A DNA stretch of 64,000 bases from Bacteroidota bacterium (GCA_019695345.1 JAIBAE010000006.1:1-64000), one strand, 5' to 3'; positions 34,301-43,240 are shown, counted from the first letter of the stretch. A program made the numbers and translations. The notes: generated by a model from the sequence alone, not told the origin.

Positions 34301-34495
34301 TTTGGTAACTGATGTTTCAATTTCTTGTGGTGCTGCTCCCGGATATACTGTGGATATTGTTACAAAAGGTGGTGAAATTTTAGGAAGTAACTCGTACTTC
34401 AACTGTCCGTAACTAAATAATCCAAGAATAATTAAAATGGTAAAAGCAACAACCACCAGCGTAGGTCTTTTTATCGATAGTTCGGTAATTGTCAT
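31343..34495 (-). CDS. RND efflux transporter, inner-membrane pump (AcrB/HAE1 family)
   Basis: A 1050-aa proton-driven pump with the standard 12 helices and two large periplasmic loops. The N-terminus reads MTITELSIKRPTLVVVAFTI. Helix 4 has the proton-relay pair in VIGILVDDSIVVLENIYHHL (both D present) and the internal duplication repeats the helix bundle (ALYDSYFYPFVTLFAIPGAL; FLMLIGLVTKNAILLVD). Length is normal. It exports hydrophobic compounds or metals to the TolC channel through the adaptor encoded just upstream. It is the last gene of a minus-strand operon ending at a terminator. A type II repeat relic sits between adaptor and pump genes, widening the usual short gap. Confidence 0.95.
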   Translation of the reverse strand: MTITELSIKRPTLVVVAFTILIILGLFSYGQLKYELLPKISPPFVTISTVYPGAAPQEIETSVTKPLEDAVSGLDKVSSITSTSSEGVSFVNIEFNQNANVNSALQDVIRQVNQVKSQLPTGTKDPVVSKFALDEIPVLRMGVTSSMPSVEFYQFVLDNIKPQISKIEGVGNVYVFGGNKREIQVNLDAQKVRAYGLSLTQIQQAVSLANLDFPTGKIKEGTNQYVVRVAGKYSSISELQNLVVGRSKSGGDIRLSDIADVNDGIAEITTINRINNVASIGINVQKQTDANAVDVAKLVKAQVDKLNEQYKNINLKIVVAQDGSTFTLDAAHAVQFDLMLAIFIVAFVMLIFLHSIRNSAIVMVSIPASLISTFIGVWVMGFSLNLMTMLGLSLVIGILVDDSIVVLENIYHHLEKGKDRVTASIVGRNEIGFAALSITLVDVAVFLPLSLVTGIIGNIMREFALVVVVSTLLSLLVSFTITPLLASRFAKIQELTENSFFGSLGLRFERWFNNMIKEYGKALGWSLNHRWVIVLGSFLTIVVAISLMAFGFIGFEFMTQTDRGEFSVTVEFPSGSRFENTNILSKEVENVLFSMPEVTRVISNVGSSSEGLLGQTSNNVTEFQVTLVPTKERKLSTDEIGNKIKQEVLKIPGATVRVNPIGIFGTANQTPIQVVVTGPNRIETERAAKMVADSLKTIAGATDVRLSTENGKPETRVNIDRQKLAALGLTIGEVGSALRIALQGNDDVKYREGATEYDIRIRLDEKDRDKTDELASMTVANRMGQQIEIQQFASVEQTAGPTKLQRRDRNPAVIVYAQAVGKGSGTIAGELDKKFTDPVTKQIKLTTNTTYTYAGDVKNARDGNSSMGLAMAGGIIFVYLLLVALYDSYFYPFVTLFAIPGALIGAFLALALGMKNMSVFGLLGFLMLIGLVTKNAILLVDRSIANLKERNMPLREALIEAGEARLRPIVMTTLAMVFGMMPIAFGGGAGNEWKSSLALALIGGLTSSMFLTLLLVPVAFSLSTQFISFNKRLIKWIKSLFIKSQEVTVS

Positions 34496-34556
34496 GATAT
34501 ATATCTCCGTTAGTTCGGTGTTTAATCAGTTGTTGGGTTGTAAGAAGGAATAGTAT

Positions 34557-34613
34557 GGTTACCGTCACGCAAACTCAAAGTGGTACAGCGCGGCAACCCT
34601 GTCCGCTCCGACC
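34557..34613 (+). repeat. type II dispersed repeat, copy 5 (partial)
   Basis: ACCGTCACGCAAACTC, then AGCGCGGCAACCCTGTCCGC. Lies in the 143-bp gap between adaptor and pump genes. Confidence 0.6.
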
Positions 34614-34638
34614 CTTATAAAAGCATGGTTAGTAAAAA

Positions 34639-35697
34639 TTATTGAATGGTAATATCAGAGCCGTCAATCAGATTATTCTGACCATTCACAACAACTCGTT
34701 CACCGGCACTTAAACCGGAAGTAACTTCAACTTTGCCATTATGTTCCGAGCCAACTACAATTTTTCTTACTTTCGATTTACTTCCGTCTACAATGAATAC
34801 ACTGGCATCGCGCAAGCTACCAACAATTGCTTCTCGTGGAACCACCACAGATGTTCTAGCCTTAACCGTTGTAAACTCAACGCGAGCAAACATTCCTGCC
34901 TTAAACGGATGGCTCGCATTATTTGCTATACTAATCTCAACAGGATAGGTGTGAGCTTCATCAGCTTTTTGAGAGATATTAGAAATAGAACCGTTAAATT
35001 TCTCACCCGGGTAAACATCTGTTGTTACCTGAACATTTTGTCCGTTTGAAAATTTGAATACATCACGCTCTGCAACATTTAACTTTATTTTCAAGCGAGA
35101 TACATCAACAATATTACAAACAGGAGTTCCACTTTGCATGTTGTTTACCATTGCGCCAACATCGGCATACCGTGCTGTAACAACACCGGAGATTGGAGAT
35201 TTAATACGTGTGTCATTGTACAAACGTTGTGCTTGAATTAACTGCTGCTCAGCAAGTTTATACTGAAGCTCAATTCCATCCCATTGCGAAGCAGCCATGC
35301 TTTTCTCACTTACCAAATATTTGATACGTGCACTGTCCTTCTGTGCTTTTTCAAAATTTGCTTCTGCAATTTTTAACTGTGCCGCTTTCATCTCATCATC
35401 AACCTGAAAGAGTATCTGTCCTGCATGCACATACTGACCAACCTGAACATTACATTTTACAATCCTGCCTGTTGTTTCCGATGTTACGGTAACATCGTTG
35501 TTTGGTGCAACAGTTCCAACCATAGATAGAGCATCTTGTAGTTGCTCCTCTGTTACGTTAGTTACATTCACAGGAAATGATTTCTGTATAACATTAGTAG
35601 AAGTTTTGTTTTGTTGTTTCTGCTTGTTACTGTACAATACACCGGCTATACCGGCAATTGATGCTATAATTAATACAATCCAAATGACTTTTTTCAT
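34639..35697 (-). CDS. RND efflux periplasmic adaptor (AcrA/MexA type)
   Basis: A 352-aa membrane-fusion protein. An N-terminal helix (VIWIVLIIASIAGIAGVLY) anchors it; there is no lipobox Cys. The lipoyl half-motifs (TGRIVKCNVQVGQYVHAGQ; DTRIKSPISGVVTARYADVG) enclose a short helical hairpin (about 105-165), followed by the beta-barrel and membrane-proximal domain ending in GERVVVNGQNNLIDGS. GAGG precedes ATG 35697. It lies between the TolC-family gene and the pump gene and completes the tripartite system. Confidence 0.93.
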   Translation of the reverse strand: MKKVIWIVLIIASIAGIAGVLYSNKQKQQNKTSTNVIQKSFPVNVTNVTEEQLQDALSMVGTVAPNNDVTVTSETTGRIVKCNVQVGQYVHAGQILFQVDDEMKAAQLKIAEANFEKAQKDSARIKYLVSEKSMAASQWDGIELQYKLAEQQLIQAQRLYNDTRIKSPISGVVTARYADVGAMVNNMQSGTPVCNIVDVSRLKIKLNVAERDVFKFSNGQNVQVTTDVYPGEKFNGSISNISQKADEAHTYPVEISIANNASHPFKAGMFARVEFTTVKARTSVVVPREAIVGSLRDASVFIVDGSKSKVRKIVVGSEHNGKVEVTSGLSAGERVVVNGQNNLIDGSDITIQ

Positions 35698-35715
35698 ATA
35701 TACCTCAATAAATGC

Positions 35716-35925
35716 TTAGAGTTTAAAGTGTTGTGGTGGAAGCATCCGTTCAATTGACTTAGAGAAATCCTGAAGAACATTCCATAACGATAAACTATCC
35801 ATTATGGTAGTTATAGAATGTGTTGTTTCTTTGCCACGTAATATTCTTTTTCTGCGCAAAGTTTTCCTTGCCGGCTTATGCATCACACGTCGTAGTGTAT
35901 GATGATAAGGTAGTAGTATATTCAT
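35716..35925 (-). CDS. possible small basic protein (69 aa) between tolC and adaptor genes
   Basis: An open frame nearly fills the gap between two operon genes, starting 19 bp after one and ending 18 bp before the next. The first half is very basic (KPARKTLRRKRILRGKE), the second has an amphipathic helix (LWNVLQDFSKSIERML). No ribosome binding site is evident and no family is recognised, so this may be chance. Confidence 0.35.
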   Translation of the reverse strand: MNILLPYHHTLRRVMHKPARKTLRRKRILRGKETTHSITTIMDSLSLWNVLQDFSKSIERMLPPQHFKL

Positions 35926-35943
35926 TAGTAGTGTTGTTGGCGA

Positions 35944-37359
35944 TTACTCACCCAATGATTTTTTTAATTTAGCTAATGCCAATTCATAATCAACAATAGC
36001 ACTGATTTTATTGATTTTGGTTTGTAGCAGAAGAGTCTCAGCTTCAATAACATCGGTACTTGTAGCAGTGCCTGCTTTGTATTTGTTAGAGGTAACTGAA
36101 TAATTCTCTTGCGCCTGTGCAATGGATTCATCGGCAACCTTAATGCGTTCCATGGAAGGGTTTAACGACATATAATTTTGCATAACTTCTACGGCAATGT
36201 TGTCTTTCATTGCCTTAGTACCTTCTTCTGCTTGTATAAGTTGAGCTTGTGATTGCGCTGTTTGATGTGAAGTTGCCATCCAATTCCAAACATTCCACTG
36301 GAAATTCACTCCAACATCCCATGTTGCATCAAACTGTTGTTTAGAAGGAATATAACGCTGATTAGGATTTGCATATAATACATTGCCGGTAACAGCAACC
36401 GTAGGATACCAATTAGCACTCGAAACATCAACACCTGCTTTAGCCATATTGATACGTTGTTCGTTAGCCAATACATCCGGGCGTTGTTTTTGTGCGTTGG
36501 ATATTAACTGCGTTGCATCGCCGCTTACTGTGTTGGAGTTAGTGGGTTGGCTTGCAAGTTCAATAACAGTTGGTAGTGGCATTCCGGTTAAGTTGTTTAA
36601 TGCAACCATAGCACTACGTATCTGTGTTTCTACTTCTAATATCTGTACGTTTAGGTTTGATAATGATACTTTAAGTTTTAGAACTTCATTATTGGTAATC
36701 ATTCCACCTTTTTGAAGTATCTCAGCATCAGCAATTCTTGCTTTTAATTGTTTAGCAGATTCCTGGAGTGATTTTTTAACTTCTAATGCTTTATATAATT
36801 GCCAATACGTTTGGCGTGTTGCATAAACAATTGTCAGCTTATCATTTTCAACATCCAGTTTAGCTGCATTGAAACTGTATTTTGCGATGTCTTTCCCTGC
36901 ATCAATCTTACCACCGGCAAACAGCACTTGTTGAGCCGATAACCTGAATTGAGTTTGGTCTAAGATTGCCGGAAATAGTGAAGTTGCTCCTTGTGCGCGA
37001 ACCAAATCGCCTGCAGTGTTAATGTACTGCTGACTAAATTGACCTTGTAAAGAAGAACCCGGAAGTGCATTTAACAACGATAACAACCCCGTAATTGTAC
37101 TTGCATTATCAAACGTAAACACCGGAACATTACTTAAACGGGTATAGCCACCACTTAACGAAACCGATGGGAGAGATGTTGAATTTGTTTCTTCAATTTT
37201 TGCATTTGCTTGAGTTACTTTTGATTCCGATACCCGTAATAATTTGCTGGTGGTTATACTTTTCTGTACCGCGTCTTCAATGGTTAACTGTACCGTTTGA
37301 GCAAAAGAAACTGAGCACGTTAACAATATTACACTAATTATACTATATAATTTTTTCAT
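35944..37359 (-). CDS. TolC family outer-membrane channel of the RND system
   Basis: A 471-aa outer-membrane efflux protein. ATG 37359 follows GGGGAACAG and gives a clean signal peptide (MKKLYSIISVILLTCSVSFAQ). The mature protein starts QLTIEDAVQKSITTSK and carries two repeats of the TolC fold, with helices VKKSLQESAKQLKARIADAE and ADESIAQAQENYSVTSNKYK and the characteristic AGTATSTDVIEAETLLLQTK. It supplies the exit duct for the pump and adaptor encoded downstream. The upstream small gene overlaps its start codon by 4 bp (ATGA), indicating coupling. Confidence 0.93.
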   Translation of the reverse strand: MKKLYSIISVILLTCSVSFAQTVQLTIEDAVQKSITTSKLLRVSESKVTQANAKIEETNSTSLPSVSLSGGYTRLSNVPVFTFDNASTITGLLSLLNALPGSSLQGQFSQQYINTAGDLVRAQGATSLFPAILDQTQFRLSAQQVLFAGGKIDAGKDIAKYSFNAAKLDVENDKLTIVYATRQTYWQLYKALEVKKSLQESAKQLKARIADAEILQKGGMITNNEVLKLKVSLSNLNVQILEVETQIRSAMVALNNLTGMPLPTVIELASQPTNSNTVSGDATQLISNAQKQRPDVLANEQRINMAKAGVDVSSANWYPTVAVTGNVLYANPNQRYIPSKQQFDATWDVGVNFQWNVWNWMATSHQTAQSQAQLIQAEEGTKAMKDNIAVEVMQNYMSLNPSMERIKVADESIAQAQENYSVTSNKYKAGTATSTDVIEAETLLLQTKINKISAIVDYELALAKLKKSLGE

Positions 37360-37559
37360 TGACTGTTCCCCGATAAATGATGTTGCTTTATAGAGTGAAA
37401 ACCTGTAGAATATCGTTTCGATTCGGGTTGATAACCCTGCTGAATTGTTTCGCATAAGCGAGATATTTGTTCGGAATCGGCACCGTGGGGAGGACTGAAT
37501 GTAATTACCGATAAATTTGCTTTCTCCGTGCCGAACAACCGTTTATATAAATCTGTCAC
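37356..37559 (-). CDS. small protein (67 aa) leading the RND efflux operon
   Basis: I do not recognise this protein. GTG 37559 is chosen because AAAGGAG lies seven bases upstream, better than any start before it. The product (MTDLYKRLFGTEKANLSVIT at the N-terminus, then many H, S, Q and K) has no signal or membrane helix. Its TGA overlaps the ATG of the tolC gene, so its translation likely feeds tolC. It could be a leader peptide or a small regulator. The operator-like palindrome lies about 110 bp upstream. Confidence 0.6.
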   Translation of the reverse strand: MTDLYKRLFGTEKANLSVITFSPPHGADSEQISRLCETIQQGYQPESKRYSTGFHSIKQHHLSGNSQ

Positions 37560-37667
37560 AAACCGCTCCTTTCTTGGAATTACCCAAGAATCGCGCATTT
37601 TTTGCAATTATTGGGCTTTTTGTAAAATCGCTGTAAAACAGTGCCCTACAACGATTCAGGTTTAGAA

Positions 37668-37698
37668 TTAGTTTCAAAAAAGTTTCATTGGAAACTAA
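37668..37698 (-). promoter_or_regulatory. operator candidate of the RND efflux operon
   Basis: TTAGTTTC and GAAACTAA form an interrupted palindrome spaced 15 bp apart, with a nested GTTTC-ATTG-GAAAC inside. A related GTTTCC-x7-TGGAAA follows at about 37712-37730. Such repeated palindromes ahead of an efflux operon fit a TetR- or MarR-type repressor, but no regulator gene lies in the window. Confidence 0.55.
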
Positions 37699-37801
37699 AA
37701 TCGTTTTTTCAGTTTCCAAAACTATGGAAATGTTCTGTAAGAGCCAGTTAATTTCTTTTTATGTGGAAAAAATTACCGAAAGATAATATTACCTAAAACA
37801 G

Positions 37802-37872
37802 GGGTTCCCGCCATTGCCGCAACAACCGTTTTGCGTCGTCACACGGGCGGGACAAATCGTTACAGCTCCGCA
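37802..37872 (+). repeat. type II dispersed repeat, copy 6
   Basis: GGTTCCCGCCATTGCCGCAA, then TCGTCACACGGGCGGGAC. The complementary ends GTTCCCGCC and GGCGGGAC can pair. Very like the copy at 26873. Confidence 0.75.
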
Positions 37873-37924
37873 AGATGGAGAAAGTTCTTTAATACAACTT
37901 CACGAAATAGGTTTTGTTCTCAAC

Positions 37925-37994
37925 GAGGTTCTATCCGGCATAGCAAGATTGTTTGAAATGAATTTACACGGAGCCGTAATGCGTCAGCAAAACA
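37925..37994 (+). repeat. type I dispersed repeat, copy 11 (diverged)
   Basis: AGGTTCTATCCGGC at the left; CGGAGCCGTAATGCGTCAGC with AAAA at the right, 68 bp ahead of the subtilase start. Together with the type II copy it fills most of the gap 37608-38061; the remainder holds the efflux operator. Confidence 0.7.
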
Positions 37995-38061
37995 TATTAG
38001 AAATCTGTGTGTTATTAAGTTCCAATAACGCATATTGCAAAACCACTTTAAGGCAATTGGA

Positions 38062-41000
38062 ATGCGAATACTTTTTTTATTGATGTGTTTAACCGCGGGC
38101 GTTGCTGCCCAACCAAAAAAACTGATAGTTAAAATGCCAACTCCGCAATCTGTAGAGTCAATGATTGCATCCACAAATGGGACTCTCAAAAAGTTCTATA
38201 CTCCTCATCGTAAAAATGGGGCAGTGGTTCAATCAACCTCACAAAGGAAAAGTATAACGGAATTACAGAAGTATGCAATTGTAAAAATTCCTGAGAACGT
38301 TAACAGAGATAGTATGATGCGTAGGTTGCAACGTGAATTGAATCCGGAGTACATTGGTTATACACATACATTTACAATTGAGCAAGATAATACAACCGAC
38401 CCATTACGTTCGGAACAATGGGCATTGGATAAATTGGAAGCAGAAAAAGCATGGAAATATTCAGCGGCTACAGGAGTTATAGTTGCATTTATAGATACAG
38501 GCATAGATTGGACACATAAAGATTTACAACACCGATTATGGATTAATAGAGCTGAGGACATGAATAACAATGGTTTATTTGATGATTGGTTTGTTACTGA
38601 AACAAAAAATGGAGTAACGGGAGATATTGATGGAATTGATAATGATGGTAATGGTTACACCGATGATGTTATTGGATATAATTTTGTTGACCAGTTTGTA
38701 CGGAATGTTGGAGACGATAGAATTCGCGATGCTTTCCCGTTTGATGAACACGGTCATGGTACGTCAGTTGCCGGTGTTATAGCTGCAGTTCGTAACAATG
38801 GAATTGGAGTAAGTGGTTTAGCATATTATGCTCAACTTATGTCGATACGAGCATTTGATGCAACTGGCAATGCAGAGGATGATGATATTGCATCTGCAAT
38901 TATATATGCCGTAGAAAACGGAGCTCGAGTTCTTAATCTTTCCTTTGGAGACGTAGTTCGTTCACGATTAGTTGAAGATGCGTTGTTGTATGCGTACGAA
39001 TCCGGTGTTACGGTTTTTGCATCTTCTGGAAACTCCGGTGGCCAAGGGAATCATTATCCTTCTGACTTTTATGGCGTAATTTCGGTTGGCTCAACCTCAA
39101 GAAGCGATAAACGTTCGGTGTTTAGTAGCCATAACACACGCATCTCGTTATCAGCACCTGGCGAAGGGATTCAAACAACGGATGTAAACAATGGTTATCA
39201 TTCTGTTAGTGGAACTTCATTCTCAAGTCCATATGCAGCTGCTACTGCGGCACTATTATTAGAAATTCACCCTGAGTATACTCCAGATCAAATTCGCACT
39301 GCGCTTGAAGTTTCTTCCGAACCCGTAAACGGCTTCCAATGGACTTTACAATACGGTAATGGAAGAATAAATGCGTTACATGCTGTTGAACAAGTTAAAA
39401 ACGGAACATGCACAATCCTATCACCTGCAAATGATGCTGTTTTTAGTAAACGTACAACAAATAGTATTGCCTTTATCGGTACAGTAACTGAGCCAATGAT
39501 GGAATCGTGGTCTGTTCGATATGCTCACAAAGATGATGGTATATGGACTGAGTTTGGCAAAGGTACTACGTTTATACAAAAGGATACTCTTGGTGTGTTA
39601 CAACTTGAAAATGTAAAGGACACCACCATCATTACATCGTTATATGTTACGCTAAGGAATAAAAGAGTAATTGAATACAGAATACGATGTATAGTAGAAG
39701 GGAAGCAGCTTGTAATATCGGATGCTAAGGTTTATAATCCGTGGTATGAAGGCAAGCGAATTTTTGTTGTAACGGCAACAACAAACCAACCGGCAAAAGT
39801 ATATGTACAATATGCTAAAGATACAAGCTATCATTCAGTTTCGGAACAATACATTGGCAGGGAGTTGAACTTGTTTGGTAAGACCCATAGTATTGTTATT
39901 GAAAACAATGTTGCTGGTAGTTTACGAGAAACAAATGCCTTTGATGTTGAAGTTATTGCTGTTAATGAAACGAATGATACTGCAAAATTGCGTATTCCAT
40001 GTACTTATAAAGAAGAATACTTCCAGAGGTTTGGGTTTGATAAGAAGCCGTATTCTGCACCCAGATTGTATTTGAATAATTATTCAAATGGCTATGCAAA
40101 AGATTCTACTGTTTTCCTTGCCTCAGATTTAACCACCGATAACAGATATGTCGGTGCCTATAAGTATTCTAACAGTTCAATTCAAAAAGTTGATTCTTTA
40201 AAAGAAACGTGGTTTGTACGTGGAGTGGGGGATGTTAATGGTGATGGCTTCACAGACACATGGGCGCAACAGGGAGCTACATCGAAATTGTTTTCCGGTG
40301 AAGGAGGAAGAGTTTTTGGGAAAGTACTTTTTGGAGACTCTGTTAACAGTAATTTTTGGGCAAGCCGAATAGCTGATGTTACCGGTGATAATAAACCAGA
40401 ACTTCTTGCATACAGAAATAACAACTTTGAAGTATGGCAGAGCATATTAAACGGATTCAAGCTTATTGATACCATTCCCAACACTACCCGTCCTACATTT
40501 AACAAACAAAATAACAGCTTTTCATCGCCGGGTTGTGCGGTTGGAGATTTTGATAAGGATGGTAAGATAGAAGTTGCATTTAGTGATAGTGATGGTGATA
40601 TAGTCATCAGTGAATTTCATAACGGTACTTTTAAGCAAGAGTTTAGTTTTACAAATCCCGAAAGTGCCGGGGCAGGTACCGAGTTTACTACTGAAGCAGA
40701 TATTGATGGAGACGGTACTCCAGAAATTCTGACCGGTTCGCCTGCAAACATGAACTATAATGTTAACAACGAATACGATGCACAATTGTGGGTGTTCAGA
40801 ATCTTGCAATCAAAGGGTAGTAACACCTATAAAGAAATCTGGAAAGACTATTTCTATGGCGTACGATATGGTAGACCATTTTACAATTGTGATGCTGCCG
40901 GAAATGTTAACGCAAGCAAAGGAGATGAAGTAGTTCTAACATTGTTCCCCTCGTTGTATTCGTTTACTAAACGCCAGCAGGACTCAACGATTACACCATT

Positions 41001-42300
41001 ATGGTACAAACCTTTAGTGTACTCCAATTCTGTAATGATAAACGACTTTGATAAAAACGGAAAGAAAGAACTTGCCTTTGTAAACGGGCAAACTATGAAA
41101 ACAGAGTTTTGGGAAATGAATAATGTAGATACTTCAGACTATCCACCGATTTTGAAAAAAGTTCGGGTTACGTCAGATTCAACGTTTGTTGTTACAATTT
41201 CATCTAACAGTGAAAGATACAATAGAGTTTACTATCGCTTAGTTGGGGATACTACAACATATTCTAGGGCAGGTACAGGTACAATAGATATTTTTAATAA
41301 CACAGTAAAGAACGGGTATTATAAGTGTTGGTTAACTACTGTCGAGTATATTACGAACAGAGAGGGACCGACATCTGATACTTTTTATGTGCAATTACAT
41401 AGCTTGATATCTCCTGTCTTTATAGATTCTGTAAACCTCAACGACAGTTACCTCAGAATACATTTCGACGGCTTGGTTGCACAAAAAGAATTTGATTATT
41501 TCTTATGGCAAGTTGGTGATGGTGTTCAGGACTTTTCGATTAGTAGTGTCATATCATCTGGAGATTCCACTATTGATGTTCATTTTGTAAATCCACTTCA
41601 AACTAAAAGCAATAAGATTTTTGTACGATTTTATAGTTTTATCGTTACAGATATTTATGGTGAAATTAGTAAAAAACAAAACTTAATCGCATATGTCAGA
41701 CAACCTGCACTAATTGAAACTATAAGATTTAACAAGCTGAATAGTTTTACTGCCCTTACACTAACAATCCAATTCTCCGAGCCAGTAGATTCCACCGCTC
41801 TCAATAAATACAATTATCAACTTCAACCATTTGGAATAATTGAAAACATAGAATATTCTAATGCAGAGAAAACACAAATTACTATCACTCTTAATTCCTC
41901 CAAACCCTTGTTAGCTAATGGAAGTACCTATACCTTGATTGGCTTACCTTCCATTAAAGGTACTTCCAGTAATGTTATGACTACTCAAGAAGGTAACGCT
42001 CTAAGTTTTGTGTTCTCAGCATCCGATGCTTGCTCATCATTTACTTTTCCGCAACCATTTAAATACGGAAAGGACGAATATCTAAAGTTTGGATGTGTAC
42101 CTCAAAATGCTACGGTACTTGTTCTCACTATGGAAGGCGTTACTATTACATCAATAACTGAAACCGATAATAATGGTGGTGTTCAGTGGCAGCCGGTAAC
42201 CCCTTTTGGAGAACCATTAGCTTCTGGAATTTATTTGTATAAAGTTATTAAAGCCGACGGCACTGAATCGGAACTTCATAAATTCCTAATAACCCGATGA
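38062..42300 (+). CDS. secreted subtilisin-like serine protease (S8) with FG-GAP/VCBS repeats and T9SS sorting domain
   Basis: A 1412-aa secreted multidomain protease. ATG 38062 gives a signal peptide (MRILFLLMCLTAGVAAQ); the TTG at 38035 is less likely. After an inhibitor-like propeptide (about 18-110), the S8 domain has D145 (VAFIDTGIDW), H232 (DEHGHGTSVAG), oxyanion N324 (ASSGNSGG) and S386 (SVSGTSFSSPYAA). It includes a Ca-binding-like D/N insert (DIDGIDNDGNGYTDD). A central region carries at least five FG-GAP/VCBS-type repeats (GDVNGDGFTD; ADVTGDNKPE; GDFDKDGKIE; ADIDGDGTPE; NDFDKNGKKE), then Ig-like domains. The C-terminus (SGIYLYKVIKADG, ending KFLITR) is a type A T9SS signal. The next gene overlaps its stop by 4 bp. 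Confidence 0.92.
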   Translation: MRILFLLMCLTAGVAAQPKKLIVKMPTPQSVESMIASTNGTLKKFYTPHRKNGAVVQSTSQRKSITELQKYAIVKIPENVNRDSMMRRLQRELNPEYIGYTHTFTIEQDNTTDPLRSEQWALDKLEAEKAWKYSAATGVIVAFIDTGIDWTHKDLQHRLWINRAEDMNNNGLFDDWFVTETKNGVTGDIDGIDNDGNGYTDDVIGYNFVDQFVRNVGDDRIRDAFPFDEHGHGTSVAGVIAAVRNNGIGVSGLAYYAQLMSIRAFDATGNAEDDDIASAIIYAVENGARVLNLSFGDVVRSRLVEDALLYAYESGVTVFASSGNSGGQGNHYPSDFYGVISVGSTSRSDKRSVFSSHNTRISLSAPGEGIQTTDVNNGYHSVSGTSFSSPYAAATAALLLEIHPEYTPDQIRTALEVSSEPVNGFQWTLQYGNGRINALHAVEQVKNGTCTILSPANDAVFSKRTTNSIAFIGTVTEPMMESWSVRYAHKDDGIWTEFGKGTTFIQKDTLGVLQLENVKDTTIITSLYVTLRNKRVIEYRIRCIVEGKQLVISDAKVYNPWYEGKRIFVVTATTNQPAKVYVQYAKDTSYHSVSEQYIGRELNLFGKTHSIVIENNVAGSLRETNAFDVEVIAVNETNDTAKLRIPCTYKEEYFQRFGFDKKPYSAPRLYLNNYSNGYAKDSTVFLASDLTTDNRYVGAYKYSNSSIQKVDSLKETWFVRGVGDVNGDGFTDTWAQQGATSKLFSGEGGRVFGKVLFGDSVNSNFWASRIADVTGDNKPELLAYRNNNFEVWQSILNGFKLIDTIPNTTRPTFNKQNNSFSSPGCAVGDFDKDGKIEVAFSDSDGDIVISEFHNGTFKQEFSFTNPESAGAGTEFTTEADIDGDGTPEILTGSPANMNYNVNNEYDAQLWVFRILQSKGSNTYKEIWKDYFYGVRYGRPFYNCDAAGNVNASKGDEVVLTLFPSLYSFTKRQQDSTITPLWYKPLVYSNSVMINDFDKNGKKELAFVNGQTMKTEFWEMNNVDTSDYPPILKKVRVTSDSTFVVTISSNSERYNRVYYRLVGDTTTYSRAGTGTIDIFNNTVKNGYYKCWLTTVEYITNREGPTSDTFYVQLHSLISPVFIDSVNLNDSYLRIHFDGLVAQKEFDYFLWQVGDGVQDFSISSVISSGDSTIDVHFVNPLQTKSNKIFVRFYSFIVTDIYGEISKKQNLIAYVRQPALIETIRFNKLNSFTALTLTIQFSEPVDSTALNKYNYQLQPFGIIENIEYSNAEKTQITITLNSSKPLLANGSTYTLIGLPSIKGTSSNVMTTQEGNALSFVFSASDACSSFTFPQPFKYGKDEYLKFGCVPQNATVLVLTMEGVTITSITETDNNGGVQWQPVTPFGEPLASGIYLYKVIKADGTESELHKFLITR

Positions 42301-43172
42301 CAAAATTCACGTTCCTTATATTCTTGTGTAGTCAGCTTCTGTTTGCTGGAACAGACTCAACATCATCAGTAAACTACTATGCTGTTGGCGGAATTACAAT
42401 CGCCACCGGTGTATGGTTTGGTATTTCACAGTCTAAACAGGTTGACCAATACTGGCACGACCCGGCACCTTTTCATTTTAACTTTAAGGACGATTGGAAA
42501 TACGCACATGGAGCGGATAAGTTTGGTCACGCATTTTTTGCAAACACTGTAGCTACCGTCTATACAGAGGCATTAAAACTCAGCGGAGTTGATTCAGTTA
42601 CCTCTGCTTGGTATGCAGGTGGAATAGCCCTAACACACCAAACAATAATTGAAATCCGTGATGGACTTTCAACGGGAAAAAATGGCGCGTACGAACCGTA
42701 TTTAGGTTTTAGCTGGGGAGATATGACTGCAAATACAATCGGTACATCGTTACCCATTCTCCAAGTATATTATCCCTTTACACAAAACTTCCGTTATAAA
42801 ATTTCTTATAATGGTAGCGCAAAGTATAAGTCAGGAGAGTATTACTCAAAAATCAGCGACGATTACGAAAGTACATATCATTGGCTCTCATTTAATATGT
42901 ACAATGTTTTACCAAAGCATCTTCAAACATACTGGACACCGTTTTTAAATATTGCTGTGGGGCACAGTGTAAAAGATATTGTGGATAGACCAGCCAACTA
43001 TTGGGGTAACGGGTACCACGAACTTTGGCTATCGCTTGATTACAACTTCGAAGCCTTACCCGGCGATGCAGCGTGGATGCGTTCCATCAAAAAACTACTA
43101 AACATTTATAAACTACCTGCACCTTGTGTCCGCATACTTCCATCGGTTGTTTGGTACGGGTTTAGAATTTGA
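42297..43172 (+). CDS. DUF2279/YfiM-like exported protein
   Basis: A 291-aa protein with a signal peptide (MTKFTFLIFLCSQLLFA). Its mature part matches DUF2279: KYAHGADKFGHAFFANTVAT with conserved G-H-x-x-x-x, then IIEIRDGLS and FSWGDMTANTIG. DUF2279 proteins are membrane-associated or periplasmic and of unknown function. The ATG overlaps the stop of the subtilase gene (ATGA), so the two are translated together, which suggests, without proving it, that the product assists or anchors the protease. The last strand, VVWYGFRI, ends on an aromatic-isoleucine pair in barrel style. A type I repeat begins 2 bp after the stop. Confidence 0.8.
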   Translation: MTKFTFLIFLCSQLLFAGTDSTSSVNYYAVGGITIATGVWFGISQSKQVDQYWHDPAPFHFNFKDDWKYAHGADKFGHAFFANTVATVYTEALKLSGVDSVTSAWYAGGIALTHQTIIEIRDGLSTGKNGAYEPYLGFSWGDMTANTIGTSLPILQVYYPFTQNFRYKISYNGSAKYKSGEYYSKISDDYESTYHWLSFNMYNVLPKHLQTYWTPFLNIAVGHSVKDIVDRPANYWGNGYHELWLSLDYNFEALPGDAAWMRSIKKLLNIYKLPAPCVRILPSVVWYGFRI

Positions 43173-43173
43173 C

Positions 43174-43240
43174 TCTGCTATCGCAAACCGCACCAATCCT
43201 CGTTTTTTAAATCTAACATATCTGGCGGGACAACTCCTTT
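43174..43240 (-). repeat. type I dispersed repeat, copy 12
   Basis: CTGCTATCGCAAACCGCACC directly behind the stop; far end GGCGGGACAACTCC. Confidence 0.88.

Noticed and set aside
37814-38083. 89-codon open frame ahead of the subtilase gene
   Set aside because: It is made almost wholly from a type II and a type I repeat and overlaps the signal peptide of the subtilase in another frame.
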